NCBI GenBank assembly: GCA_963759875.1 | Contig: CAVXBB010000015.1 | Span: forward strand, 1,674,001 to 1,738,000 | DNA from: JAFAGX01 sp963759875 | GTDB taxonomy: Bacteria > Acidobacteriota > Terriglobia > Terriglobales > Acidobacteriaceae | DNA length: 64,000 nt | Direction of reading: 5' to 3' | Part shown: in pieces, positions 47,310 through 60,085 of the stretch | Numbering within the stretch: the stretch's first letter is position 1 | Layout of the letters: each line of letters starts with the position of its first letter | The notes under the pieces: model-generated | What the model was told of the DNA's origin: nothing | Database searches by the model: none | Seen by the model: only the letters and a program-made list of their open reading frames with translations | Made by a program: the position numbers and the translations under genes

Positions 47310-47320
47310 GTTAAGCGCCC
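47246..47320 (-). tRNA. tRNA-Val (anticodon CAC)
   Basis: Minus-strand cloverleaf with acceptor GGGCGCT pairing AGCGCCC, D arm GCTTAACTCAGCGGTAGAGT, anticodon loop TTCACAC (CAC), T arm with GGTTCGAATCC and an encoded ACCA end. All four stems pair. It abuts the integrase fragment. Confidence 0.93.
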
Positions 47321-47487
47321 AACCCTGTGCTTCCATAGATTGCCATTGCGCTCCGAAATTGTCCAACCGCAGGTCCCACCCATGCGCCTGTTTCAAATTC
47401 AAATCTGAGACAGACAAAGAACACGCGCCGAAAGCTTCGCACCATGTCAGACACACTCGCCGCAGCTCTTCGCCGGATACACGTTAT

Positions 47488-47754
47488 CTACGCGACGTCT
47501 TTGTCCTCGTCGTTCAAGTACTCGGGAGGAACATCATCTTCGGGAACCTCTCGCGTCGTTACCTCGGAGACGTCGGCATCTTTAGCGTCTTCCACCCCGA
47601 GCACTGCGTCGGCCTCGAATGCATTTCCTTCGTCCACCAATTCCTCGACGCTTTCGGAATCTGCAGTGGGAGTATCGGGTAGTTGCTGGTCGGCACCAGA
47701 TTGTCCGGCTGAGTCTGGCCCTAATTCACTCTTTCGCTTTCTCGAATCCTTCAT
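47488..47754 (-). CDS. acidic 88-residue hypothetical protein
   Basis: Starts at ATG 47754 with a textbook AGGAGG 7 bases upstream. Sequence is strongly acidic and disordered-looking: KDSRKRKSELGPDS at the start, then ESVEELVDEGNAFEADAVLG, VEDAKDADVSEVTTREVPED and DVPPEYLNDEDKD. The VREVPEDDVPPEYL end is like a small acidobacterial unknown I have seen before; I cannot name a family. It overlaps the 3' end of an upstream small ORF by 29 bases. Confidence 0.65.
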   Translation of the reverse strand: MKDSRKRKSELGPDSAGQSGADQQLPDTPTADSESVEELVDEGNAFEADAVLGVEDAKDADVSEVTTREVPEDDVPPEYLNDEDKDVA

Positions 47755-47896
47755 GGCTTTCCTCCTGAGTCTTTCCCATTAGCTGCGTTCTGCCATCATA
47801 CTCGCGATTCAGTTCTCGTTCGGCCAGACTTTGTTTCTCGTTTCTCCTGAGGAACCGAGTTATGCCGGTGAATACAAAGCACATTGCTTTGGCCAT
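47726..47896 (-). CDS. possible small ORF overlapping the acidic-protein gene
   Basis: From ATG 47896: MAKAMCFVFTGITRFLRRNE then SLAERELNREYDGRTQLMGK and EESHEGFEKAKE. The second half is protein-like and charged; the first may be a short amphipathic anchor. It ends 29 bases inside the next gene, which argues for translational coupling if real. No clear ribosome binding site. Confidence 0.35.
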   Translation of the reverse strand: MAKAMCFVFTGITRFLRRNEKQSLAERELNREYDGRTQLMGKTQEESHEGFEKAKE

Positions 47897-48000
47897 GAAA
47901 GCGGCTGATGTAAAACTTGGTAAAATTCGAGCGGCTTTCACAACTTAGGTCGATAATCTGGTTTACCACATCAGTCAGAAACGAAAGTAAAGGAGATACT

Positions 48001-48465
48001 ATGTTGAAAAATTGTCTGCTTGCGTTAGCTCTCGCAGGGCTCATCTACCCCGCAGCCACCGCGGCTGTGGCGCAAGATAATGCCGCGCCTACTCAGGAAG
48101 CGCCGCCGCCCGGAGGTCCGCACGGGCACGGACGCGGCCACATGGATCCGGCTCAACATGCGGCCATGCTCGCCAAGCACCTCAACCTCAGTTCGGACCA
48201 GCAGTCGAAAGTGGAAGACGCTTTTAAGTCGGAACAATCGCAGATGGAAAGCCTGCATTCCGACACTTCTCTTTCGCAACAAGATCGCCATTCCAAGATG
48301 ATGGACATTCGCAAGGCGACCAACGATCAGGTCCGGGCCGTTCTCAATCCCGATCAGCAGAAAAAGTGGGATGAGATGCAGTCCCGGCGCGAAGAGCGGA
48401 TGCAAGGACATCACCAGGGTGGCCAGGGCGAAGGCGCTCCCAATACAACTCCGCCGCCGCAGTAA
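48001..48465 (+). CDS. Spy/CpxP-like periplasmic protein
   Basis: 154 residues. ATG 48001 is preceded by AAAGGAG. A signal peptide (KNCLLALALAGLIYPAATAA, cleavage after VAQ) leads to a His/Gly-rich part and a helical region with HLNLSSDQQSKVEDAFKSEQ and VRAVLNPDQQKKWDEMQSRR, the LTxxQ-like signatures of Spy/CpxP envelope stress proteins. In E. coli these act as ATP-free chaperones or metal-responsive modulators. His-rich stretches suggest metal binding. The gene is monocistronic and divergent from the small acidic ORFs. Confidence 0.75.
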   Translation: MLKNCLLALALAGLIYPAATAAVAQDNAAPTQEAPPPGGPHGHGRGHMDPAQHAAMLAKHLNLSSDQQSKVEDAFKSEQSQMESLHSDTSLSQQDRHSKMMDIRKATNDQVRAVLNPDQQKKWDEMQSRREERMQGHHQGGQGEGAPNTTPPPQ

Positions 48466-48659
48466 TTGCGATTCGCGGGCGGAGGCACAGTCTTCGCCCG
48501 CTTCTTCTTTCTGCACGCAATCGTTTTCTAGTGTTGGTCATCCCTACTGACGGTCATCTCTAGTGTTTGTCATCCCGAGCGCAGTCGAAGGACCTCGTGC
48601 CTGTTTGCAGCTTTAACCGGCGTCTCAGGGAATTCTGATCCATAACTCGTGACGGGGTG

Positions 48660-48700
48660 CCCCATCCTAACGGAGCATTCTTTGCGATGTTAGGGTGGGG
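48660..48700. repeat. palindromic repeat, GTGCCCCA family, copy 1
   Basis: Arms CCCCATCCTAAC (48660-48671) and GTTAGGGTGGGG (48689-48700) with a loop containing TTCTTTGCG. Preceded by GGGGTG. Related copies occur at 49619-49659 and 50475-50505. Confidence 0.75.
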
Positions 48701-48899
48701 AATTTGGTCTTTCCTTCCGGCTTCTGGGTTCTTGTCATCCTGAGCAAGCCTTCTTTGCGCAGCGAAGGATCGGGCGAGCCGCGCGAATCGCCGCGAGTTC
48801 ACCAGCGACAAAAAATTTCGCGCACCTGGCACCGCATCCTTATTTGTCGAGAACTGGGGCATCGGCCGATTCACCCTTCGCGCTTTTTGAAGGGTGGAA

Positions 48900-49313
48900 T
48901 CAGTCCGGCAGAATCCGGAACGGTTTCTTCTTCGCTGAGCGGTAAACCGAAAAATCGCGGCGGTCGAGTGTGAAGATGACCTCGATTCCGTCCCGGCCAG
49001 CAAGATACACCAGCGCCGCATCCGCCAGTTGCGGGCGCAGGCTGGCATATTTCTTCATGATCTCCGCCAGCGCTTTTGCGTCCAGATTGCCCAGCGGAAG
49101 CAACTCCACAAAGCCGCTGTCAACACTTCGCAGAAGTTGTTGTACAGCGCTCGGACTCTTGCGCAACAGCCACGCTGCTTCGGTGATCACAGGCCAGTAG
49201 CTGAGCAGCGGCCCAGGCATGCTGCGAAGCGCTTCCACGCAGCGTTCGTGATGTTCATCAGATTTGGAGAGAATGGCAACCAGCGGGCCGGTATCGACCA
49301 GGACCCGCCTCAT
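48900..49313 (-). CDS. vapC: VapC-type PIN domain toxin
   Basis: 137-residue PIN-domain ribonuclease. Acidic metal ligands are visible at VDTGPLVAIL (Asp near residue 7), ITEAAWLL (Glu), LADAALVYLA (Asp) and TLDRRDF (Asp), the four-position PIN pattern. Its start overlaps the end of the antitoxin gene (ATGA, 49310-49313). It would cut specific RNAs (tRNA or mRNA) when not bound by the partner. The module lies between dispersed hairpin repeats and next to a restriction-enzyme relic, as in accessory regions. Confidence 0.88.
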   Translation of the reverse strand: MRRVLVDTGPLVAILSKSDEHHERCVEALRSMPGPLLSYWPVITEAAWLLRKSPSAVQQLLRSVDSGFVELLPLGNLDAKALAEIMKKYASLRPQLADAALVYLAGRDGIEVIFTLDRRDFSVYRSAKKKPFRILPD

Positions 49314-49573
49314 TTCCGTTTTCCGAATCCTTCAAAGTGGCGGCGATTGGTGCTGAGGTCCTTGGGGGCGCGCTTCACACTTCCGACCAGCCCGGCCTCC
49401 TGCGCCAGCTCGTAGGCTGATCGTTCTTCTTTGGATTGTCCGAGATAATTCTCCAGCGCTTCCCGCACCAGCTCCGATTCGCTCTGTCCCCTCATCCGTG
49501 ATCGGCTGGACAGCCGCTGCCCCAGCGCTTCAGGAACGCGTATGGTGATGCGATGAGAGGACATGTCAGACAT
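49310..49573 (-). CDS. ribbon-helix-helix antitoxin (VapB-like)
   Basis: 87 residues from ATG 49573. The ribbon-helix-helix fold is clear: HRITIRVPEALGQRLSSRSR then GQSESELVREALENYL. The C-terminal half (SAYELAQEAGLVGSVKRAPK) is the toxin-binding extension. An internal Met (49564) is a possible start; an upstream in-frame start would add a hydrophobic stretch that does not fit. It is expected to bind its own promoter and neutralise the PIN toxin encoded 4 bases in overlap. Confidence 0.82.
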   Translation of the reverse strand: MSDMSSHRITIRVPEALGQRLSSRSRMRGQSESELVREALENYLGQSKEERSAYELAQEAGLVGSVKRAPKDLSTNRRHFEGFGKRK

Positions 49574-49618
49574 TATACGAGGAATGGCAGACACAACCAA
49601 AACAAAAAGAATCGGGTG

Positions 49619-49659
49619 CCCCACCCTTAACGGCGCGTTCTTTGCGAGTTAGGGTGGGG
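49619..49659. repeat. palindromic repeat, GTGCCCCA family, copy 2
   Basis: Arms CCCCACCCTTAAC and GTTAGGGTGGGG (49648-49659) around a loop with GTTCTTTGCG. It sits just upstream of the antitoxin gene. Confidence 0.75.
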
Positions 49660-49822
49660 AAGTTGAGCCGTTTAGCGGGCGTCCGAGCCCGCTGGCGAAA
49701 TCCTGTGCGCAGCGAAGGACCTCAAGAACGGCAATTCCCTTTCGGTTCGTCATTCCGACCGCAGGGAGGAATCTGCTTCCTCTGCGGGACGGGCACTCTT
49801 GGGCAGTGCGAGGACCTCCTCA

Positions 49823-50300
49823 TTATTGCGAGGCAAGCGAGCTGGCAGCAGCCGCTTGCTCGCTCATTGGAATTGCGAGTGGCGGCAGTGAATTCACGAT
49901 CTTGACCGTCTCCAGACTGACGGTGATTACCTGTCCAATCAGCCGCAAAATGTATTGCGGATCATCGGCGCGATTGGGATCATTGATGATGCCGCTGCGC
50001 TTGTCAGTGGAAACCTGATATTGGTCAATGACCCATTCCAAAGCGGAGCGATTGCCGAGGCGGTATTCGTAGGTTTCCTTTGGGATGCCAGGGAGCATCA
50101 GGAATTGGTTGTAGATCAGCGAAGTTTTGTCTTTGCTCAGGCGCATTTTGGTAACGCGGTAGTCGAGTTTTTCTCAGGCCTTTTCGGTTTTGGTAAGTGG
50201 ATACTCGGGTTGATCTTCATAGTGGACGTGGATCTCGGCCAAGCGCTGGCCGGCGCGAACGAGGGCGCGGAAAACGTCAACGTCGTTCACCGCAGAAGAC
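49823..50300 (-). pseudogene. 3' relic of a type ISP restriction-modification enzyme
   Basis: Two same-frame pieces separated by a TGA at 50174-50176: ALVRAGQRLAEIHVHYEDQP then EYPLTKTEKA, and after the stop EKLDYRVTKMRLSKDKTSLI, TYEYRLGNRSALEWVIDQYQ, STDKRSGIINDPNRADDPQY and IGQVITVSLETVKIVN. This is the conserved end (target-recognition side) of LlaGI/type ISP single-chain restriction enzymes of about 1,600 residues. Everything 5' of it is gone and replaced by a 129-base palindromic element. The TGA falls where KPGEK would be expected (aaggcctgagaa against aagcctggagaa). Nonfunctional. Confidence 0.7.
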
Positions 50301-50318
50301 GCGGAGTTAGTTATTGAA

Positions 50319-50447
50319 CTGTCATCCTGAGGAGCGCGGTTTTTGCGCGACGAAGGATCTATGCTTTTGTCGGAAGCGGCTAAATGCATAGATCCTTCGT
50401 TGGGAGTCGTCGGCTTCGCGGACGACTCCACTGCGTCAGGATGACAG
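50319..50447. repeat. 129-base nested palindrome with GTCATCCTGA ends
   Basis: Outer arms CTGTCATCCTGA (50319-50330) and TCAGGATGACAG (50436-50447); inner arms ACGAAGGATCTATGC (50350-50364) and GCATAGATCCTTCGT (50386-50400); a further GAGTCGTC/GACGACTC hairpin lies at 50404-50428. GTCATCC-GAAGGAT sequences recur singly at 48566 and 48734. Probably a mobile miniature element or BIME-like pair. Confidence 0.75.
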
Positions 50448-50474
50448 CTCGATGAAAAATTAAAACAGGGGTGC

Positions 50475-50505
50475 CCCACGTTTCGCCGCCTTTGCGAAAC
50501 GTGGG
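50475..50505. repeat. palindromic repeat, GTGCCCCA family, copy 3
   Basis: Arms CCCACGTTTCGC (50475-50486) and GCGAAACGTGGG (50494-50505), preceded by GGGGTGC as in the other two copies. A degraded CGCGGGCG-type REP follows at about 50518-50538. Confidence 0.7.
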
Positions 50506-50767
50506 ATGAATCGTGTGGCGCGGGCGCCTCGACCGCGAGAATCAACCTCATAGCACGGACCTTCGCGGTTGCGCCCACAAACAATTCGCCGCCCGCTGTT
50601 ATTTGCACTAATTGTCGTTCTGAGCGAACCAGCATGCTCAATTCACCAAGCTGTCGGGCCGCCCACTTCTAGTTTTGGAGGTGAGGAATCTGGTTGGCAA
50701 CCGATGTCCCCACCCCTTCCGCTATTGCCAAGAGCTCATCATAAGTTTCGCTGTCGCCGATGAGTTC

Positions 50768-50986
50768 TCAAAATGAGCGGCCCACAAGTAGATCCGTTCC
50801 CAGTTCGAGAAACTGCAGTGCATATCGGGAATCCGGGTACAAGGTATAGGATCTTCCTTCCCCCGCAGGGTTGTAGGCCATGCCGGCATGGGCCTCAGCA
50901 TCGTGACCTTGCCGTAAGGCCATTATTAGGAGAATTGTGCCCTTCATCAGCTTGGAGTTGTCCTTATTTGGAGCAACGGTTTTCAT
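50768..50986 (-). CDS. small hypothetical protein
   Basis: 72 residues from ATG 50986: MKTVAPNKDNSKLMKGTILL, then HDAEAHAGMAYNPAGEGRSY and TLYPDSRYALQFLELGTDLL to VGRSF. The middle and end read like a folded domain, but I recognise no family and see no strong ribosome binding site. It lies between the restriction relic and the nuclease-helicase gene on the same strand. Confidence 0.35.
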   Translation of the reverse strand: MKTVAPNKDNSKLMKGTILLIMALRQGHDAEAHAGMAYNPAGEGRSYTLYPDSRYALQFLELGTDLLVGRSF

Positions 50987-51118
50987 CTCGTAAAAGTTAG
51001 CATTGCATGTCGCATGAACGTAAAGATCGGAAACAACCTGCCGATTGAATCACCAGAAATCTTCAGGGAGAGCGAAGGAACAGCAGTAGCAGGGCAGAAC
51101 TCTTCGAGGTTTAAACAC

Positions 51119-51270
51119 ATGAAAGGGAATATCGGCTCGTAATCCATGCCATCGGCGAAAATGAGGAAGAGGCCACTGAGAGAGCCGTGGCGATGCTGAA
51201 CCTGGGGGCGAACTTCGACGAAATCGAGTCGTCGTCGGACAGCTCCGAAGACAGCGAAAAAGTTCGGTAG
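51119..51270 (+). pseudogene. small ORF with a frame break after the second codon
   Basis: ATG 51119 has GAGGT 8 bases upstream. After ATG AAA, one added base gives REYRLVIHAIGENEEEATER, AVAMLNLGANFDEIESSSDS and a stop at 51268, about 50 residues. As read, the frame shifts at once. The predicted protein is amphipathic then acidic and looks genuine; function unknown. Confidence 0.35.
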
Positions 51271-51289
51271 TGGCTACCTAAGTCTCAGT

Positions 51290-53311
51290 TTAAGCGTATG
51301 TGTCAGCTTTCGACTCAGCAGCGCCGCACTCCATCAGGTATGTGGCTGTTGCTTCGAGCTCATCTGCGAGGCGCGATGGCTCACCTCTACAGGGCCGCGG
51401 AACGTAGATGATCATCTTCTGACGCGCTCGCGTCAGAAGAACCCTGTACGCATTCACGAGATATCGGTGTCGCGGGTCATCAGCTGGCACCAGCTTCCAA
51501 TTCTTGTCATTGAATCGTCTGCACACCCAGCGCGTTCCATCCCATGTGAGGTCTTCACCCCAACACACGCCCACCCAATCGAGTTCGAGGCCTTGGATCT
51601 CGAACTGTGTTGCGGCTATCTCGAGTTTTGAACTGGATCTTACGTCGTTGCAGTACTTGTGGTTGCATCCCCGTACAACGCAATCAGGAGTATCGAGAAA
51701 CCAATGCTCCCACTCAAACCTTTGGTCGAGCTGCAGTTCCAGGCCGTCGGCTCGTAAGCGTAAGGCCCTTGCACTAGCCACGAGGCCCGCTCGGGTGTGA
51801 CCCCTACGGTTCGCGTTTAGCCAAGCCCTTGCGAAAGCGAGGTTTCGTGTAATATTTGGCCTCGCGTCAATCGCGTTCGCGATTTCCGTTGCGATACCCT
51901 TATTGCCGGCCAACACTGAATCCACCCAGTCGGAGATGCGCTGCGCACGAATAGAGCGGTTACAAACATTCAGGTGGAGCGCATGAAGCTCCACAATTCT
52001 TTCAGGGTTGGGGGCAGCGAAATCAAACAGGCGAAAAGATTGTGGGCTGTCGTTTCGCAACACGAGCGGAGAAGCATAGACTCTCCAGTGAGGGAATCGT
52101 GCGAGAGCGCGCCCCCATTCTGCTAAACCAGCCTCTCCGCGATGGATCTCTTGACCACCGCCTACTAAGGCGACGATGACGGCCCAATCGTTGTGTCGAT
52201 CCATGACTTGCAGCATCATCTCGGGCTCGGATACGTTTGGGCGGCCCTTTCGCCGATTTTGCTCCGCATCCCATGCACGCTGCGCCTCATCGAAGACGAT
52301 CACCTTCTGTTTCGGCTCCTGCTGACTGTTGCCGTAGTACTCCTGCGCGAAGCGGTGGACGTTATGAACGAATGCCCGGACTTCGATCTCCGCTTGACAC
52401 CGAGGCTTTCCGTGCTGTCGCTCAATAACATCGCGGATAAGCGCTTCCTGAATGACTCGGACGAGCGGGCCATTCCCGGAAAGGAATAGACTGTCATCCT
52501 TGATTTCTGAGCAATGAACAGCGTTTAAGCCCACTAGGGTCTTCCCTGCTCCGGGCACTCCTGTGGTGAAGCAGATTGTCTTCTTAGTAGATGATCGAGA
52601 CTCTTGGACGGCTTGAATTAGCGCACTTGTTGTCCGGTCGAGGTCTTCTCTAGCAGCGCAGGCGTGCCCAATCTCGAAGACGTTCATTCCGGAATAAAGG
52701 GCTACAGCCGCATCGATGATTGGCGGTATAGGCTGGAATCGTCCACAGTCCCATTGCGAAGCATCGATGGCGGCCTCCATTTCATTAACGTACTCGGCAC
52801 ACAAGTTCTCCAGAACTGCGCCAAAGCAACTCGTCCGCGCAAATCGGCAATCTTCTATGAGGTTGTCGAAATCGGTTCGAGCGTTGCTCGTAATTACACG
52901 TGAGTTTGCCACCACCATCGGCACAATCTTTCTGCCCCGGCTGTATTCGTGAAAACAAGCGAGATTCAATGCATAATCCTCGACCTGTCGCGCGGCGGAT
53001 GTCGGAACCTCACCGGTTTTGGTTTCAATTACAACAATTGCGTTTCGGGCGAGCAGAACAGCGTCAATCCGCTTGCCAATGATTGGAATCGGATATTCGA
53101 GAAGAACGCCCCAGTTAGCTGATGCCGGACGAGTCGTGGATAGGTAGGAAAATCCGTCCTTCGGGAAAGGCAATTGAATATTCCAGGCCTCGATTGCCTG
53201 CGGCGAGATCGGGAACCGCGCTGCAGCATTTGCCTGGGCTAGTTTCCACAGGATTTGCGAAGGGCTCTCGTCTAAGAAAGCCTCCAACCCCGATCTGTAA
53301 TACGCGGGCAT
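51290..53311 (-). CDS. nuclease-helicase protein: PD-(D/E)xK-like N-domain plus DUF2075 superfamily 1 helicase
   Basis: 673 residues. ATG 53311 (MPAYYRSGLEAFL) fits the usual start of the family better than the upstream GTG. Residues about 75-97 carry a nuclease-like core, GKRIDAVLLARNAIVVIETK, with Asp and E-x-K spaced as in NERD/PD-(D/E)xK enzymes. The helicase part has Walker A TTGVPGAGKTLVGLNAV (about 248-262), Walker B KVIVFDEAQRAWD, a GGGQEIHRGE motif III-like segment and the end motif YRVLLTRARQKMIIYVP. DUF2075 proteins are often found with restriction systems; here it neighbours a type ISP relic and VapBC. A defence or nucleic-acid repair role is inferred. Confidence 0.82.
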   Translation of the reverse strand: MPAYYRSGLEAFLDESPSQILWKLAQANAAARFPISPQAIEAWNIQLPFPKDGFSYLSTTRPASANWGVLLEYPIPIIGKRIDAVLLARNAIVVIETKTGEVPTSAARQVEDYALNLACFHEYSRGRKIVPMVVANSRVITSNARTDFDNLIEDCRFARTSCFGAVLENLCAEYVNEMEAAIDASQWDCGRFQPIPPIIDAAVALYSGMNVFEIGHACAAREDLDRTTSALIQAVQESRSSTKKTICFTTGVPGAGKTLVGLNAVHCSEIKDDSLFLSGNGPLVRVIQEALIRDVIERQHGKPRCQAEIEVRAFVHNVHRFAQEYYGNSQQEPKQKVIVFDEAQRAWDAEQNRRKGRPNVSEPEMMLQVMDRHNDWAVIVALVGGGQEIHRGEAGLAEWGRALARFPHWRVYASPLVLRNDSPQSFRLFDFAAPNPERIVELHALHLNVCNRSIRAQRISDWVDSVLAGNKGIATEIANAIDARPNITRNLAFARAWLNANRRGHTRAGLVASARALRLRADGLELQLDQRFEWEHWFLDTPDCVVRGCNHKYCNDVRSSSKLEIAATQFEIQGLELDWVGVCWGEDLTWDGTRWVCRRFNDKNWKLVPADDPRHRYLVNAYRVLLTRARQKMIIYVPRPCRGEPSRLADELEATATYLMECGAAESKADTYA

Positions 53312-53779
53312 GGGAGTTCCAGGATATCCGGACACTGCAGGCGGGTCCAGTTGTTGGCTTGTACTGAAAGGGCGTCCTAGTGACTCAACTTAGTTAACAT
53401 GTCCTTGCGGGAATCCAGAGACAGTGGTATAAGAATAGAACACGAGAGGAAAGAGTGGCTGGCCGGACATTTTATCCGAATCTCTCGTAGCTTGTCCGGC
53501 ACCTATTAGTTATCTTGTGTAATTCGCCCCGGCCACGGGGCTATATTCGGGGACAGAGCTCCTCGAAGGGTTTAAGCGTTATTCGCAAGAACCTCCATAA
53601 AGATCTTTTATCAAGTGAAGGATCTTCCGCGTCGGCTCGTGCCGAAATGGCAGTTGGTGCGTTTGAGCCAAGCGGAAGATGCGTTCTGTTGCGCGCTTTT
53701 TGGCAGGGACGAGGGCGTCCGCGCCACAGCGGCTCCCCAAGTTGTGCAAAACAGGTGGAAATCCTGTGATTGCAGCGGG
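53312..53779. other. intergenic region upstream of the rRNA operon, no gene seen
   Basis: About 470 bases. ORFs here are short and without domain character. It separates the nuclease-helicase gene (minus) from the rrn promoter (plus). Confidence 0.5.
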
Positions 53780-53809
53780 TTGACAGTGTCGCAGCGCAGA
53801 CAGTAACTT
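53780..53809 (+). promoter_or_regulatory. candidate rRNA operon promoter
   Basis: TTGACA at 53780-53785 and TAACTT at 53804-53809, 18 bases apart, about 290 bases before the 16S gene and in the same direction. Position and match to sigma-70 boxes support it; transcription start would be near 53816. Confidence 0.45.
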
Positions 53810-53843
53810 TAAAGGGTTTCGAGGACAGACGGATTTGTGTCAG

Positions 53844-53867
53844 AGCGCGGACAGGAATGTCCGCGCT
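53844..53867. repeat. REP-like palindrome in the rRNA leader
   Basis: Perfect arms AGCGCGGACA and TGTCCGCGCT around GGAA. It falls between the proposed promoter and the 16S gene, so it would be transcribed in the pre-rRNA leader. Similar GCGC-rich palindromes surround the transposase at 60.1-60.7 kb. Confidence 0.7.
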
Positions 53868-53920
53868 ACCGAGCAGAGTCGTCTGGACTGAATGCGCGCC
53901 GCTCAGGCGGAAAGCGGTTC

Positions 53921-53938
53921 GGTCTTTGACAACTAGGT
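53921..53938 (+). promoter_or_regulatory. boxA-like antitermination element of the 16S leader
   Basis: GGTCTTTGACAACTAGG resembles boxA (TGCTCTTTAACAAT). A second, ATTTGACAACTGAATAG, lies before the 23S gene at 56371-56387. A stem GTCTGCC/GGCAGAC (54070-54094) follows just before the 16S start. Confidence 0.45.
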
Positions 53939-54101
53939 TGAACGTGCCAGTCGTGAGAGGAATGGCTCGGGTGCAAATCCGAGCGATCTCACAAGATAGG
54001 CCACGGCTCTTTCTCTTCGGAGGCGGAGTATGTGGTCGCCATCACATCGTTTCGAGCGATGGAGATGGCAGTCTGCCAACTACCCGTCGGCAGACAACAG
54101 G

Positions 54102-55626
<1,525 letters not shown>

Positions 55627-55945
55627 AGAGAACGTCATGGCACATTGGCTTCGGCCAATGACGTTGCCATGTACCCGTTTTCGTCTTTCACCTGAGAGAT
55701 GGAAATGGATCAGTCGTTCGGAACTCTCTTTCTCGATCCATTCCGCATGATGGTCAGGCTGGGCTTAGCCCGGCTGCACGTTCAACCTTGTCCTCGGAAA
55801 AAATTTTCACGAGTTGTCTTCCGACTCGCTCGCAGCCGCAGAAGCGGCGAGAGCGTGTCGAGGAAACTGTTAAAAATGCAGATCCCTAGACCGCGAGCTC
55901 GGGATGACAATTATGTGACAGTGTTTTGGGCGCGGGAAAATAGCC

Positions 55946-56022
55946 GGGCCTGTAGCTCAGGTGGCTAGAGCGCACCCCTGATAAGGGTGAGGTCGGTAGT
56001 TCAACTCTACCCAGGCCCACCA
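55946..56022 (+). tRNA. tRNA-Ile (anticodon GAT)
   Basis: 77-base cloverleaf in the 16S-23S spacer: acceptor GGGCCTG/CAGGCCC, D arm, anticodon loop CTGATAA in stem ACCCC/GGGGT-like pairing, T arm with GTTCAAC and encoded CCA. It lies 323 bases after rrs. Confidence 0.96.
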
Positions 56023-56030
56023 AAATCAGT

Positions 56031-56106
56031 GGGGCTGTAGCTCAGCTGGGAGAGCGCCTGGTTTGCAACCAGGAGGCCACCGGTTCGATCCCGGTCAGCT
56101 CCACCA
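56031..56106 (+). tRNA. tRNA-Ala (anticodon TGC)
   Basis: 76-base cloverleaf 8 bases after tRNA-Ile: acceptor GGGGCTG/CAGCTCC, D arm AGCTCAGCTGGGAGAGC, anticodon stem CCTGG with loop TTTGCAA, T arm CGGTTCGATCCCG and encoded CCA. Confidence 0.96.
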
Positions 56107-56663
56107 AGATCAGCAGTCAGCAGGTTCAGGAGTTAGCAAAATCTCTTGGCTGACTACTAGCTCCTAACTACCGAATCCAGCTTGATGTTGGGCGTCAATG
56201 CGACAACCGAATCCGTATCACGGTTCAAGCAAGTCGCTTGGCGCCGAACATTGGGTTGGATGGGCTGCAGTCGTAAGCTTCAGCTTGGTCTTTAAGTTGA
56301 AAGCGAAAGCTGGCAGCGAACAATTCAAGCCCGCCGAGGCGGGCAGCTGATGAAAATCAGCGAGGACGATATTTGACAACTGAATAGATTGGGCAATCTA
56401 CAAGGCTGTAAATTTTTATGAGTGCCTGAAAGAAACCTGCTGGTGTACGAGGCGCCGAAAGCGTGATCGTGCGATGAGCAGGATGAGGCCCATAGAGTTT
56501 TTCGCGGCGTGTGGTGGTTTTGGCGAAGGCGATCGATTTGCTGGACGAAAGAAAAGCAGGTCCCTCGACTTCGCGCAATCATTCGCGAAACGAATGATTG
56601 TGCTGCGCTCGGGATGACAATTCCGGGGGAAGACAAGACTGCCGTGTGTCGAGTAAATTTTAT
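56107..56663. other. tRNA-Ala to 23S spacer
   Basis: About 560 bases. Holds a boxA-like site at 56371-56387, the left arm ACAACTGAATAGATTGG (56376-56392) of a stem whose right arm lies after the 23S gene, and a REP-like GCGCTCGGGATGACAATTCC piece near 56610. No gene. Confidence 0.7.

Positions 56664-56671
<8 letters not shown>
56650..56671. repeat. left arm of the 23S processing stem
   Basis: CGAGTAAATTTTATGGTCAA followed by GC is perfectly complementary over 22 bases to 59622-59643. The stem brackets the 23S gene and is the expected RNase III substrate. Confidence 0.85.
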
Positions 56672-59621
<2,950 letters not shown>

Positions 59622-59629
<8 letters not shown>

Positions 59630-59643
59630 ATAAAATTTACTCG
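59622..59643. repeat. right arm of the 23S processing stem
   Basis: Exact complement of 56650-56671. An outer stem also exists: CCAATCTATTCAGTTGT at 59767-59783 pairs with 56376-56392. Confidence 0.85.
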
Positions 59644-59917
59644 GTGCATAAGAGGCTCCTGGCTGCTAGCTCTTAGCTACTAGCTAGAACCTGAGCAGCA
59701 GTTGAAAGTTCAGCTGGGGCTTCGCGCCGACGAGTTTTTCGAGTCTTGTCGATTCGCAAGAAAAAACCAATCTATTCAGTTGTGAGGTATCGAGCCTCAG
59801 GATCTTTGAAAGCTCGTCGCTGAAAGCGACAACGAAATGGCGAGAGATCCTTTGCCGCAAAGAACGCGGCTTCAGGATTTCGGCGCGCGTCTCCGACGTC
59901 GCGCAAACGCCTCAGGT

Positions 59918-60034
<117 letters not shown>

Positions 60035-60040
60035 TTAAAT

Positions 60041-60074
60041 AAAGGCCACGTTGCGAAAGCAGCGTGGCCTTTTC
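60041..60074 (+). terminator. rRNA operon terminator
   Basis: Stem AAAGGCCACGTTGC / GCAGCGTGGCCTTTT with a GAAA loop and a T-run, 7 bases after the 5S gene. A GC-rich stem plus T-tract is typical of intrinsic terminators. Confidence 0.88.
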
Positions 60075-60085
60075 CGTTTGTGTGG

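Noticed and set aside
46542..47456. Minus-strand ORF of 304 codons
   Set aside because: It runs across the tRNA-Val gene and is antisense to the integrase catalytic motifs.
53925..53930. TTGACA-like hexamer in the 16S leader as a -35 box
   Set aside because: No -10 box follows at a usual distance; the context fits boxA better.
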